From: an uncultured Oscillospiraceae bacterium
GTDB lineage: Bacteria; Bacillota; Clostridia; Oscillospirales; Oscillospiraceae
Assembly (NCBI GenBank): GCA_934660965.1
Contig: CAKUIM010000002.1
Coordinates: forward strand, 67,560-131,559
Length of the DNA stretch: 64,000 bases
Direction of reading: 5' to 3'
Part shown: positions 48,231-55,706 of the stretch, piece after piece
Position numbering within the stretch: the first letter of the stretch is position 1
How the letters are laid out: each line of letters begins with the position of its first letter
Made by a program: the position numbers and the translations under genes
Notes under the pieces: generated by a model
The model's input: only the letters and a program-made list of their open reading frames with translations
Told to the model about the DNA's origin: nothing
Databases searched by the model: none

Positions 48231-49196
48231 TCATCCCTCCTGCTGCCCGCCGCCCACAACCTGGGTGCCCCGGGTGCCCGCAAGGCCCTCCAGTCCCAGC
48301 TCCAGCGAGGTGATGACCGCCCGGCGGCCCGGGGCGCTGCGGGCGAAGGCCGCGGCCGCCTCCACCTTGGGCAGCATGGAGCCCGCGCCGAACTCCCCCT
48401 GCCGGGCATAGACCTCCAGCTGCTCCGGCGAGACGTGGCCCAGGTCGGTCTGGCCGGGCTTTCCGAAGCGGATGGCCACGGCGGGCACCTCGGTGAGGAT
48501 GAGCAGCACGTCGGCCTCCATCTCCTGGGCCAGGCGGCAGGCGGCAAGGTCCTTGTCGATCACCGCCGCCACCCCCTCCAGGGTGCCGTCGGGCCGCTCC
48601 ACCACCGGGATGCCGCCGCCCCCGCAGGCGATGGAGATGGTGGTGCTCCAAAGCGTCCGGATGGTGCCGATTTCCACAATGCGCACCGGCTTGGGGGAGG
48701 GCACCACCCGCCGCCAGCCCCGGCCGGAGTCCTCGCGCATCACATAGCCCCGCTCCCGCTCCAGCGCCGCGGCCTGCTCCCGGGTGTAAAAGGGGCCGAT
48801 GGGCTTGGTGGGGTTCTGGAAGGCGGGGTCGTCCGGGTTCACCACCATCTGGGTCACCAGGGACACCACCGGGACGTCCCGTCCCGCCCGGCGCAGCTCC
48901 TCGGTGAGGGCCTGCTGGAGGTGATAGCCGATATAGCCCTGGCTCATGGCACCGCACACATCAAAGGGCATGGGGGGCGTGACGTCCGCCGCCGTCTCCC
49001 CGGCCAGCACAATGCGCCCCACCTGGGGGCCGTTGCCGTGGACGATGGCCAGCTCGTACCCCTGGGCCGACATCCGGGCCAGCTGCCGGGCCGTGCGGGC
49101 GGCCACCGCGCGCTGGGACTGGGCGGTGGGGGGCAGGGCCTTATCCTCCAGGGCGTTGCCCCCCAGGGCCGCCACCACCTTGATGGGGCCGCTCAT
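48231..49196 (-). CDS. arcC: Carbamate kinase
   Basis: 321-residue amino-acid-kinase-fold enzyme that makes ATP from carbamoyl phosphate. AALGGNALEDK at the N-terminus, HGNGPQVGRI, FQNPTKPIGPFYT, IACGGGGIPV, IDKDLAACRLAQEMEADVLLILTEV, and the C-terminal ITSLELGLEGLAGTRGTQV are all typical. It overlaps arcB by four bases (ATGA). It is the third gene of the arcA-arcB-arcC-transporter order. Confidence 0.95.
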   Translation of the reverse strand: MSGPIKVVAALGGNALEDKALPPTAQSQRAVAARTARQLARMSAQGYELAIVHGNGPQVGRIVLAGETAADVTPPMPFDVCGAMSQGYIGYHLQQALTEELRRAGRDVPVVSLVTQMVVNPDDPAFQNPTKPIGPFYTREQAAALERERGYVMREDSGRGWRRVVPSPKPVRIVEIGTIRTLWSTTISIACGGGGIPVVERPDGTLEGVAAVIDKDLAACRLAQEMEADVLLILTEVPAVAIRFGKPGQTDLGHVSPEQLEVYARQGEFGAGSMLPKVEAAAAFARSAPGRRAVITSLELGLEGLAGTRGTQVVGGGQQEG

Positions 49197-50185
49197 ACCG
49201 TAGCCACCATGACGGCCTTGATGGTGTGCAGGCGGTTCTCCGCCTCGTCAAACACCACCGAGTGGGGGCCGCGGAACACCTCGTCCGTCACCTCGCGGAT
49301 GTCCACTCCCTTTTCCTTCCACTCCCGGGCCAGCCTGGTCTCAAAGTCGTGGAAGGAGGGCAGGCAGTGCATGAACAGCACCTCCGGATTGCCGGTCGCG
49401 TCCAGCATGGCCTCGTCGATGCGGTAGGGGGCCAGGAGCCTGGCCCGCTCGGGGATGAGGTCCTCCTCCCCCATGGAGGCCCAGATGTCGGAGTAGAGTA
49501 CGTCCGCCCCCCGCAGGTCGTCGATGTTGTCTGACAATCGGATGTCCGCGCCGGTGCGCTCCCCCTCCGCCCGGCAGGCGGCGAACACCGCCTTGTCCGC
49601 GCCGTCGATGAGTGTCTGGGGGCCGTAGCCCACAAAGTCCACCCCCATCTTGCAGCAGCCGTACATCCAGGCGTAGGCCATGTTGTTGCGCACATCCCCC
49701 ACAAAGGCCACCTTGCAGTGGGAAAGGGGCTTTGCAAGGTGCTCCTCCATGGTGAGCATGTCCGCCAGGATCTGGGTGGGGTGGTCAAGGTCGGTCAGGC
49801 CGTTGAACACCGGCACCCCCGAGTAGCGGGCAAGGTCGATCACCGCCTGCTGGTCATAGCCCCGGTACTCGATGCCGTCGAAAAACCGGCCCAGCACCCG
49901 GGCAGTGTCCTCCAGCGACTCCTTTTTGCCCATCTGGGACGAGCCGGGGTCCAGGTAGGTCACGCCGCCCCCCTCCTCCCGGGCCGCCGCCTCGAAGGCG
50001 CAGCGGGTGCGGGTGGAGGTCTTTTCAAAGAGCAGCACGATGTTCTTGCCCGCCAGGGCCTTGCCGTGGAGACCCATGCGCTTTTTCGCCTTCAGGTCGT
50101 GGGCCAGGTCCAGCAGGTAGCGGATCTCCTCTCCGGACAGGTCCATCAATGTGAGGAAGGATTTCCCCTTGAGATTGACTGCCAT
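49193..50185 (-). CDS. arcB: Ornithine carbamoyltransferase (catabolic)
   Basis: 330-residue transcarbamoylase. Carbamoyl-phosphate site EKTSTRTRCAFE, then FNGLTDLDHPTQILADMLTM, and the ornithine-side FMHCLPSFHD. ATG 50185 follows AAAAAGGAG. In the arc operon it converts citrulline and phosphate to ornithine and carbamoyl phosphate. No anabolic arginine gene is in the window. Confidence 0.95.
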   Translation of the reverse strand: MAVNLKGKSFLTLMDLSGEEIRYLLDLAHDLKAKKRMGLHGKALAGKNIVLLFEKTSTRTRCAFEAAAREEGGGVTYLDPGSSQMGKKESLEDTARVLGRFFDGIEYRGYDQQAVIDLARYSGVPVFNGLTDLDHPTQILADMLTMEEHLAKPLSHCKVAFVGDVRNNMAYAWMYGCCKMGVDFVGYGPQTLIDGADKAVFAACRAEGERTGADIRLSDNIDDLRGADVLYSDIWASMGEEDLIPERARLLAPYRIDEAMLDATGNPEVLFMHCLPSFHDFETRLAREWKEKGVDIREVTDEVFRGPHSVVFDEAENRLHTIKAVMVATV

Positions 50186-50205
50186 AACGATTTTTCTCCT
50201 TTTTA

Positions 50206-51423
50206 TCAGACTTCCCCGCGCACCAGGGGCATGGTCATGCACCGGGGGCCGCCCCGGCCCCGGCTCAGCTCGCTGCTGGGGATGGTGAGCACCTCCACCC
50301 CCGCGTCGGCCATGACGGCGTTGGTGACATAGTTGCGGCTGTAGGCCACCACCCGGCCCGGGGCGATGCAGAAGGTGTTGGAGCCGTCGTTCCATTGCTC
50401 CCGGGCGGCGTCGATGGGCGAGCCGCCGCCGCACTTGATGAGGGTGACCCGGTCTAAGTGCAGATGCTCCTTCAAAAGCTCCTCCAGGCTCCCGTGCTCC
50501 TCGGTGATGGCAAGATGGCCCCCCTCGCCCCCCTCCAGCACAAAGACCCGCAGGTCGCTTGTGATATTGGGGTGCATGGTGAACTTGTCCCGGTCCACCA
50601 TGGTGAACACCGTGTCGAGATGCATGAAGGCCCGGTTTTTGGGGATGTCGATGGCCAGCACCTTCTCAAAGCCCGTCTTGCCGTCCAGCAGGCGCTTGGC
50701 AAGCCGCTCGATGGCCCAGGGCTGGGTGCGCTGGGAGATGCCCACCGCCAGCACCCGGGGGCTCAAAACCAGAATGTCGCCCCCCTCGATGGAGGCGCCC
50801 TCCGTCCGGTCATAGTAGACGGGCACGTCCCGGTACTGGGGGTGGTAGCGGAAAATATACCTGGCGAAGAGAGTCTCCCGCCGGCGGGTCTGGGTAAACA
50901 TGCGGTGGATGGTGACGCCCGAACCCACCGCGGCGAAGGGGTCCCGGGTGAAGTACAGGTTGGGGATGGGGTCAAGGACAAAGGGATAGTAGTCGTCCAG
51001 GTAGTCGGTGAGGTTTTTCCGGCCATAGCCCCGGATCTCCGCCTTGCGCACCCCCTCCATCATCTTCTCCACCATGTTCTTGAGGGACATGGACTCGAAA
51101 TACTCCATCATGCGGGCGATGCGCTTTTCCCCCTGGACACCCGCCTCGGCGATATACTCCCGGAGAAATTCCCGGCGCACCTCTTCATTGAGGATGGACT
51201 CGGCCACAAGGTCTGTCAGGTACACCACCTCCGCCCCGTTTTTCCGCAGCACCTCGCAGAAGGCGTCGTGCTCCTCCCGGGCGATTTTCAGATAGGGGAT
51301 GTCATCGAACAGCAGCCGCTCGATATACTCCGGCATGAGGTTTTCCAGCTCCCCGCCGGGCCGGTGGAGCAGCACCCGCTTCAGGGGGCCGATCTCGCTT
51401 CTCACTTCAATGGCTGGCATCAT
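50206..51423 (-). CDS. arcA: Arginine deiminase
   Basis: 405-residue guanidino-group hydrolase producing citrulline and ammonia. LKRVLLHRPGGELENLMPE at the start, NLYFTRDPFA (conserved Asp), the acidic EGGDILVLSP, His in FMHLDTVFTMVD, and the nucleophile Cys395 in GRGGPRCMTMPLVR. Two tandem ATGs follow AAAGGAGG; the first (51423) is used. It leads the operon. Its promoter is not clear: the ~90 bases upstream hold only a weak TAAAAT -10 candidate. Confidence 0.95.
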   Translation of the reverse strand: MMPAIEVRSEIGPLKRVLLHRPGGELENLMPEYIERLLFDDIPYLKIAREEHDAFCEVLRKNGAEVVYLTDLVAESILNEEVRREFLREYIAEAGVQGEKRIARMMEYFESMSLKNMVEKMMEGVRKAEIRGYGRKNLTDYLDDYYPFVLDPIPNLYFTRDPFAAVGSGVTIHRMFTQTRRRETLFARYIFRYHPQYRDVPVYYDRTEGASIEGGDILVLSPRVLAVGISQRTQPWAIERLAKRLLDGKTGFEKVLAIDIPKNRAFMHLDTVFTMVDRDKFTMHPNITSDLRVFVLEGGEGGHLAITEEHGSLEELLKEHLHLDRVTLIKCGGGSPIDAAREQWNDGSNTFCIAPGRVVAYSRNYVTNAVMADAGVEVLTIPSSELSRGRGGPRCMTMPLVRGEV

Positions 51424-51516
51424 CTGCCGCCCTCCTTTCACAGCTTTACAGCCTCTACCTTTCCCAAACGCCGCCGATTTTATTTCACGCAAAGCAAAAA
51501 AGCGCGCGCAGGGCGC

Positions 51517-51553
51517 AAAAAAAGCAGCCCGGACACCGAAGTGTCCGGGCTGC
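51517..51553 (-). terminator. Terminator of the SLH-protein gene
   Basis: A 13-bp stem GCAGCCCGGACAC/GTGTCCGGGCTGC with a TTCG tetraloop, then T7 on the minus strand. It insulates the arc operon from the upstream gene. Confidence 0.93.
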
Positions 51554-51616
51554 GGGGCCTTTCAGGGCCGGAGCGCGCCGCGCCCTATGGCGCGGGCCGG
51601 ATTTTATGCGTCTGCG

Positions 51617-54421
51617 TTACACAAGGGCCCGCCAGAGGAAGGTAACAATCTGGGCGCGGGTGCAGAGATCGGCGGGACTGAAGGTTGTGGGGGTGGTGCC
51701 GGTGGTCACGCCCTCCCGGAGGGCCCAGGCCACTGCGCCGGCATAGTAGTCGCTCTCGGCAACGTCCGCAAAGGCCGCGCCGCCCTCCGCCGCCGGAGAC
51801 TTCATCATCCGCCACAGGAAGGTGACGATCTGGCCGCGGCTGCAAAGGCCGTCCGGGTCAAAGAGGGTGCCGCCCACGCCGGCGGCGATGCCGTGCTCCG
51901 CCGCCCAGGCCACGGCGTAGTAGTAATAGCTGCCCTCGGCCACGTCGGTAAAGGGCATGGAGACAGCGCCCTGGGGCATGGGGCTGCCCGCTGCGCGCCA
52001 CAGGAAGGTGACGGCCTGGGCCCGGGTGCACAGCCCCTCCGGGTCAAAGAGGCCGCCGCCCACGCCGGCGGCGACACCGCTGCCCGCCGCCCAGTTCACC
52101 GCTTCCTCGTAGTAGCTGCCCGCCGGCACATCGGCAAAGCCGCTGCCGGCGGCCTGCCGGGCCTGCCAGGCGGCATAGACCGTCACGCTGCCGGTGAGCA
52201 CAACGCTCGACGCACGGCTTGTCAGGGCCGCATCGCTGTACCAGCCGAGGAAGGTGTAGCCGGAGCGCACCGGCACATAGCCCGCCAAATCCACCTGGGT
52301 GCCGTAGGGGCCGTATACCGGGGAGATGGCGCTGCCGCCGTTGGTCTCAAAAATCAGGGCAAAATAGTCGGGCCGGAGGATTTCCGGGTTGAGGTCGGTG
52401 CCCGCGCTGGCCGGGGAGGCGAGATACCCCACCGTCTCCTTGTAGCGGGCCACAAAGGTATACACCTTGCCGGACTCCAGGCCGGTGAACTCGGGGCTGT
52501 CCTGCCAGGTCTGCCCGTCCCTGCTGTACTCGGGCTGTGCGCCGTTTTCATTTGCGGGGATGGTCTTGAGGGTGATGCTGGTGGTGGTCCGGCGCTCAAG
52601 CTCCGGGGCCGCCGGGGCGGCCTGGGGCGCACGCTCCACGGCAAAGGCAAGCGCCGCTTCCGCGCTCACGCCGTTGCTGCCGGAGATGGTGAGGGTCTCC
52701 TGATAGGCGCCCACGGCAAGGCCCTCCCGGGGCTGGACGGAGAACACCGCCGCCGCGTTGGGGGCGATGCTGGCCGACGCGCCCGTAAAGCCGGAGACCG
52801 CCGTGACCGCATAGTCCCTGCCGGTGGGCAGATCCACGGTGATGGGCTGGTTGCCGGTGTTGGTAATGGTGACGCTCTGGGCCGCGGGGGCGGTATAGCC
52901 GAACTGGGCCGTGCCGAAGTCAAGGCTTGCGGGGGCGGCCTCAATGGAGTAGACGGCCGCGATAGCGTCGGCGATGATCTCAATGTCACCGTTGATCTTC
53001 GCCCCCGGGATGGTCAGCGCGCCGCCGGCAAAGGTGTAGTCCGCCGCGGGAAGCTCGCTGCCGTTCACCTTGACGGTGATGGTCTCGGGCAGCACATAGC
53101 CCTCGTCGGGGGTGAGGGTGGCGGTGTAGTCTGCGGTGTCGCTGATGAGGCGGTAGTCCGCCGGATTGCTGGTGGTGATGTGGGTGAGGGTATTGGTCAC
53201 GGCATAGGCATTGTGCGCGAAGTTGACCGTCCTGGTCACGCCCATATAATCGGTCCGGCAGTCGCCGTTATACTGCTCGGAGAACAGGGCGATGGTCTTG
53301 TCCGACATGTCAATGCCGGAAAGGTCGATCTTCAGGGTGCCGGAGGCGCTCTCGGGCTGGGTCAGGCGGCCGTAGTAGCAGACGGCGCCGGTGGTGTCCC
53401 GGATCACGGCGGAAATATACTCATTGGGCGCGCTCTCCGTCTTGGGCACGGCCCCGGAGTAGGATACGGTCAGATTTTTCCCGTCAAACACCTGGGCATG
53501 GGCAGCAAAGCCGTCCCTGCTGGTGTCGCGCAGCGTCAGCTTCCACTCGCTGCCGGCATAGTCCGCCACGGCGGCAAGGCCGCCGTCCATCCCGGCCGCC
53601 GACTTGCCGCCCACAGCGGCTGAGACAAGCCAGACCTTGCCCGGGTCAAGGTTCATGGCCGGGCGGGCGCCCTGGATTTCGCCGGCAGCCTGGGACTGCT
53701 CGTCGCCCCGGTAGCTGCTGATCTGGCCCACCACCCAGACGTCCTCCTCGTCCCTGGAGTAAGAGCGCAGCCAGTAGCCCGTTCCGTAGGTCCCGTCGGC
53801 GGACATCGGGCCCGCGATGCGGGTGCTGTTCGCGGATGTGGCGCTGGGGAAGCCGTACTTTTCCTCCCGGATCTCCAGCCAGGAGAGGAAAAAGACCTTG
53901 TCGCCGTTTAGAATGTTGTCATACGGTCTATAAAATGCGCTGACCGTGCCGGGAATGTCCGTTCCCCACTTCGCCTCGCGGTCGCTCTTGGTCACGGCCA
54001 GCACCACGGCCTGCTCCGCCGCCGAGAAGGCGCCGTTGAAGAACGTGCCGTTGCACCAGGCGCGGGCCGCGCTGTTTGCCCAGAGATAGTCGGCGTCGCT
54101 CGTGCCGAACCGGAAGCGGGTGTCGATGACCTGGTCCGCAAGGAGGAACAGGCCGTCGCGGCCGGTGTCCTCATTGGTCTTGGTGTCCAGCACACGCCAT
54201 TTGATGGGGGACTTCTGGGCCGGCGTCACCGTGCCGCCCACGGTGTCGCCCCACTGGCCGAAGTAAAGATACTGATAGGCGTTGGCGGTGCTGTCATACC
54301 CCGCGATGCCGCCCAGGCCAAACTGGATGGCCTTGCCGTTGCCTGCGGCAAAGGCCGGCGCGGGCAGCGCCGGGAACACCATGCACAGGATGAGCAGGGC
54401 ACTTAACAGCCGTTTTTTCAT
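51617..54421 (-). CDS. Large secreted SLH-domain surface protein
   Basis: 934-residue exported protein. Signal peptide MKKRLLSALLILCMVFPALPAPAFA; then a ~260-residue DUF6273-like region (QYLYFGQWGD, PIKWRVLDT, LLADQVIDTRF, GTGYWLRSYS). Ig-like beta domains follow, then an InlB-type repeat (IFETNGGSAISPV, GYTFLGWYSD) near residues 690-760. Three SLH domains at the C-terminus (FADVPAGSYYEEAVNWAAGSGVAAG, FTDVAEGSYYYYAVAWAAEHGI, FADVAESDYYAGAVAWALREGV) anchor it to the cell wall. ATG 54421 follows GGGGAG. Function beyond adhesion or wall association is unknown. Confidence 0.86.
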   Translation of the reverse strand: MKKRLLSALLILCMVFPALPAPAFAAGNGKAIQFGLGGIAGYDSTANAYQYLYFGQWGDTVGGTVTPAQKSPIKWRVLDTKTNEDTGRDGLFLLADQVIDTRFRFGTSDADYLWANSAARAWCNGTFFNGAFSAAEQAVVLAVTKSDREAKWGTDIPGTVSAFYRPYDNILNGDKVFFLSWLEIREEKYGFPSATSANSTRIAGPMSADGTYGTGYWLRSYSRDEEDVWVVGQISSYRGDEQSQAAGEIQGARPAMNLDPGKVWLVSAAVGGKSAAGMDGGLAAVADYAGSEWKLTLRDTSRDGFAAHAQVFDGKNLTVSYSGAVPKTESAPNEYISAVIRDTTGAVCYYGRLTQPESASGTLKIDLSGIDMSDKTIALFSEQYNGDCRTDYMGVTRTVNFAHNAYAVTNTLTHITTSNPADYRLISDTADYTATLTPDEGYVLPETITVKVNGSELPAADYTFAGGALTIPGAKINGDIEIIADAIAAVYSIEAAPASLDFGTAQFGYTAPAAQSVTITNTGNQPITVDLPTGRDYAVTAVSGFTGASASIAPNAAAVFSVQPREGLAVGAYQETLTISGSNGVSAEAALAFAVERAPQAAPAAPELERRTTTSITLKTIPANENGAQPEYSRDGQTWQDSPEFTGLESGKVYTFVARYKETVGYLASPASAGTDLNPEILRPDYFALIFETNGGSAISPVYGPYGTQVDLAGYVPVRSGYTFLGWYSDAALTSRASSVVLTGSVTVYAAWQARQAAGSGFADVPAGSYYEEAVNWAAGSGVAAGVGGGLFDPEGLCTRAQAVTFLWRAAGSPMPQGAVSMPFTDVAEGSYYYYAVAWAAEHGIAAGVGGTLFDPDGLCSRGQIVTFLWRMMKSPAAEGGAAFADVAESDYYAGAVAWALREGVTTGTTPTTFSPADLCTRAQIVTFLWRALV

Positions 54422-54456
54422 GTCCGTTTCTCCCCTTTTCAATTATTTACTCAAAA

Positions 54457-54485
54457 ATTATACCAGATTTCCAGGCGGGAAGCAA
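54457..54485 (-). promoter_or_regulatory. Promoter of the SLH-protein gene
   Basis: Minus strand TTGCTT (54485-54480), 17-bp spacer, TATAAT (54462-54457). Confidence 0.75.
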
Positions 54486-54534
54486 TCAAAACATGGCAAA
54501 TTCATCCAGAATTTGAACGTTTCCCCACGGGGGC

Positions 54535-54570
54535 AAAAAAGGCCCCCGCCAGGTGCGGCAGGAGCCTTTC
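54535..54570 (-). terminator. Terminator of the ZIP transporter gene
   Basis: Stem AAAGGCTCCTGCC/GGCGGGGGCCTTT with a few mismatches, then TTTT on the minus strand. Confidence 0.8.
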
Positions 54571-54593
54571 CGCATTTTCGCATTGTCCTCCCT

Positions 54594-55364
54594 TCAGCCC
54601 AGGGCCACGTCCAGCACCATCATCAGCACAAAGCCGGCGGCGGCCCCCACAGTGCCCAGGTTGGAATGCTCCCCCGCCTGGGACTCGGGGATGAGCTCCT
54701 CAATCACCACATAAATCATGGCCCCCGCGGCAAAGGAGAGCAGATAGGGCAGCACCGGCGTGAGCTGCCGGGCCAGGGCGATGGTCAGCGCCGCGCCCAC
54801 CGGCTCCACAAGGCCGGAGAGCACGCCGTACAAGAAGGCCTTCCCCCGGCTCGCCCCCTCCCCCCGCATGGGCAGGGACACAATGGCACCCTCCGGGAAG
54901 TTCTGGATGGCAATGCCCAGGGCCAGGGCAAAGGCGCCGGTCATGCTCACCCCCGCGCTGCCAGACGCCGCACCGGCGTAGGCAACACCCACCGCCATCC
55001 CCTCGGGCAGGTTGTGGAGGGTGACGGCGAACACCAGCATGGCCGTGCGGGACACCCGGGCGCGCACCCCCTCGGGCTTGTCGCTGTGGCGGTGGAGGTG
55101 GGGCACCAGGCTGTCCAGCGCCAGCAGCAGCACGATGCCCAGCAGAAAGCCCACCGCCGCCGGCAGCCACGCCGGCACCGCACCCCCCCGGGACTGCTCG
55201 ATGGCCGGGATGAGCAGCGACCACACCGACGCGGCGATCATCACCCCCGAGGCAAAGCCCAGCAGCAGCTTCTCCACCCGGGGCGGAATGTCCCCCTTCA
55301 AGAAAAATACCATCGCCGCCCCCAGGCTGGTGCCCAGCAGGGGCAGCAGCAATACAACAGCCAT
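54594..55364 (-). CDS. ZIP-family metal transporter
   Basis: 256-residue permease with eight hydrophobic segments. A His-containing cytoplasmic loop (PHLHRHSDKPEG) follows segment 3. The metal-path motifs in segments 4 and 5 read VTLHNLPEGMAVGVAYAG and ALGIAIQNFPEGAIVSLPMRGEG. ATG 55364 follows AAAGGAGG; the frame is open to 55394 without a site. ZIP proteins import Zn, Fe or Mn. A GTTAGC-N4-GCTAAC operator 113 bases upstream of the start codon points to DtxR-type metal control. Confidence 0.91.
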   Translation of the reverse strand: MAVVLLLPLLGTSLGAAMVFFLKGDIPPRVEKLLLGFASGVMIAASVWSLLIPAIEQSRGGAVPAWLPAAVGFLLGIVLLLALDSLVPHLHRHSDKPEGVRARVSRTAMLVFAVTLHNLPEGMAVGVAYAGAASGSAGVSMTGAFALALGIAIQNFPEGAIVSLPMRGEGASRGKAFLYGVLSGLVEPVGAALTIALARQLTPVLPYLLSFAAGAMIYVVIEELIPESQAGEHSNLGTVGAAAGFVLMMVLDVALG

Positions 55365-55602
55365 GCGCTGTTTCCTCCTTTCCGCTTCGCCCAAGGCCTT
55401 CCGGCCCCGGCGGCCCTGTCTGCACCCTGCCCCGGGTCCCAGCCCGGGCAGATGTGCAGTTCAGATCTCTTCTTTAGTTAGCTAACGCTAACTTCCGTGT
55501 TGAATCGTTGCCGCACTCCGGCGGCAACGGGGGCCGGCAGCCAGACAAGGCTGCGGCCGGACCTGCGCACACCCATGCACATAGGGCGGCGCTTCTATTT
55601 TT
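55365..55602 (-). other. Leader region of the ZIP transporter gene
   Basis: The gap between the ZIP gene and the next gene (to 55706) holds no coding region that can be supported. From a strong promoter at 55603-55631 a ~230-base leader is expected. It contains a hairpin GTTGCCGC/GCGGCAAC (~55505-55525), a CCGGCCGCAGCC/GGCTGCCGG stem and the DtxR-type operator. Confidence 0.6.
55477..55492. promoter_or_regulatory. DtxR-type palindromic operator 3
   Basis: GTTAGC-TAAC-GCTAAC, identical arms and spacing to the two operators at 37638 and 37687. It also contains the nested palindrome GTTAGCTAAC. Confidence 0.8.
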
Positions 55603-55631
55603 ATTATAGGCACCGCAGCGGAAAAAGTCAA
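55603..55631 (-). promoter_or_regulatory. Strong promoter upstream of the ZIP gene
   Basis: Minus strand TTGACT (55631-55626), 17-bp spacer, TATAAT (55608-55603). Confidence 0.85.
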
Positions 55632-55650
55632 TGTGCAGGCACATGGCAAA

Positions 55651-55682
55651 GGGCGGCGCGGCCCAATGGCCGCGCCGCCCTT
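55651..55682 (-). terminator. Terminator of the 5'-nucleotidase gene
   Basis: A 13-bp GC stem GGGCGGCGCGGCC/GGCCGCGCCGCCC with a short loop and only TTTG after it on the minus strand. Confidence 0.7.
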
Positions 55683-55706
55683 GAAGCAAGCGGGTGGGAT
55701 AAGGGC

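Noticed and set aside
48227..48547. Upstream extension of the YfcC transporter frame to 572 residues
   Set aside because: The extension lies inside arcC, is Arg/Pro/Ser-rich, and the ATG at 48226 has a good ribosome-binding site and a normal membrane-protein start.
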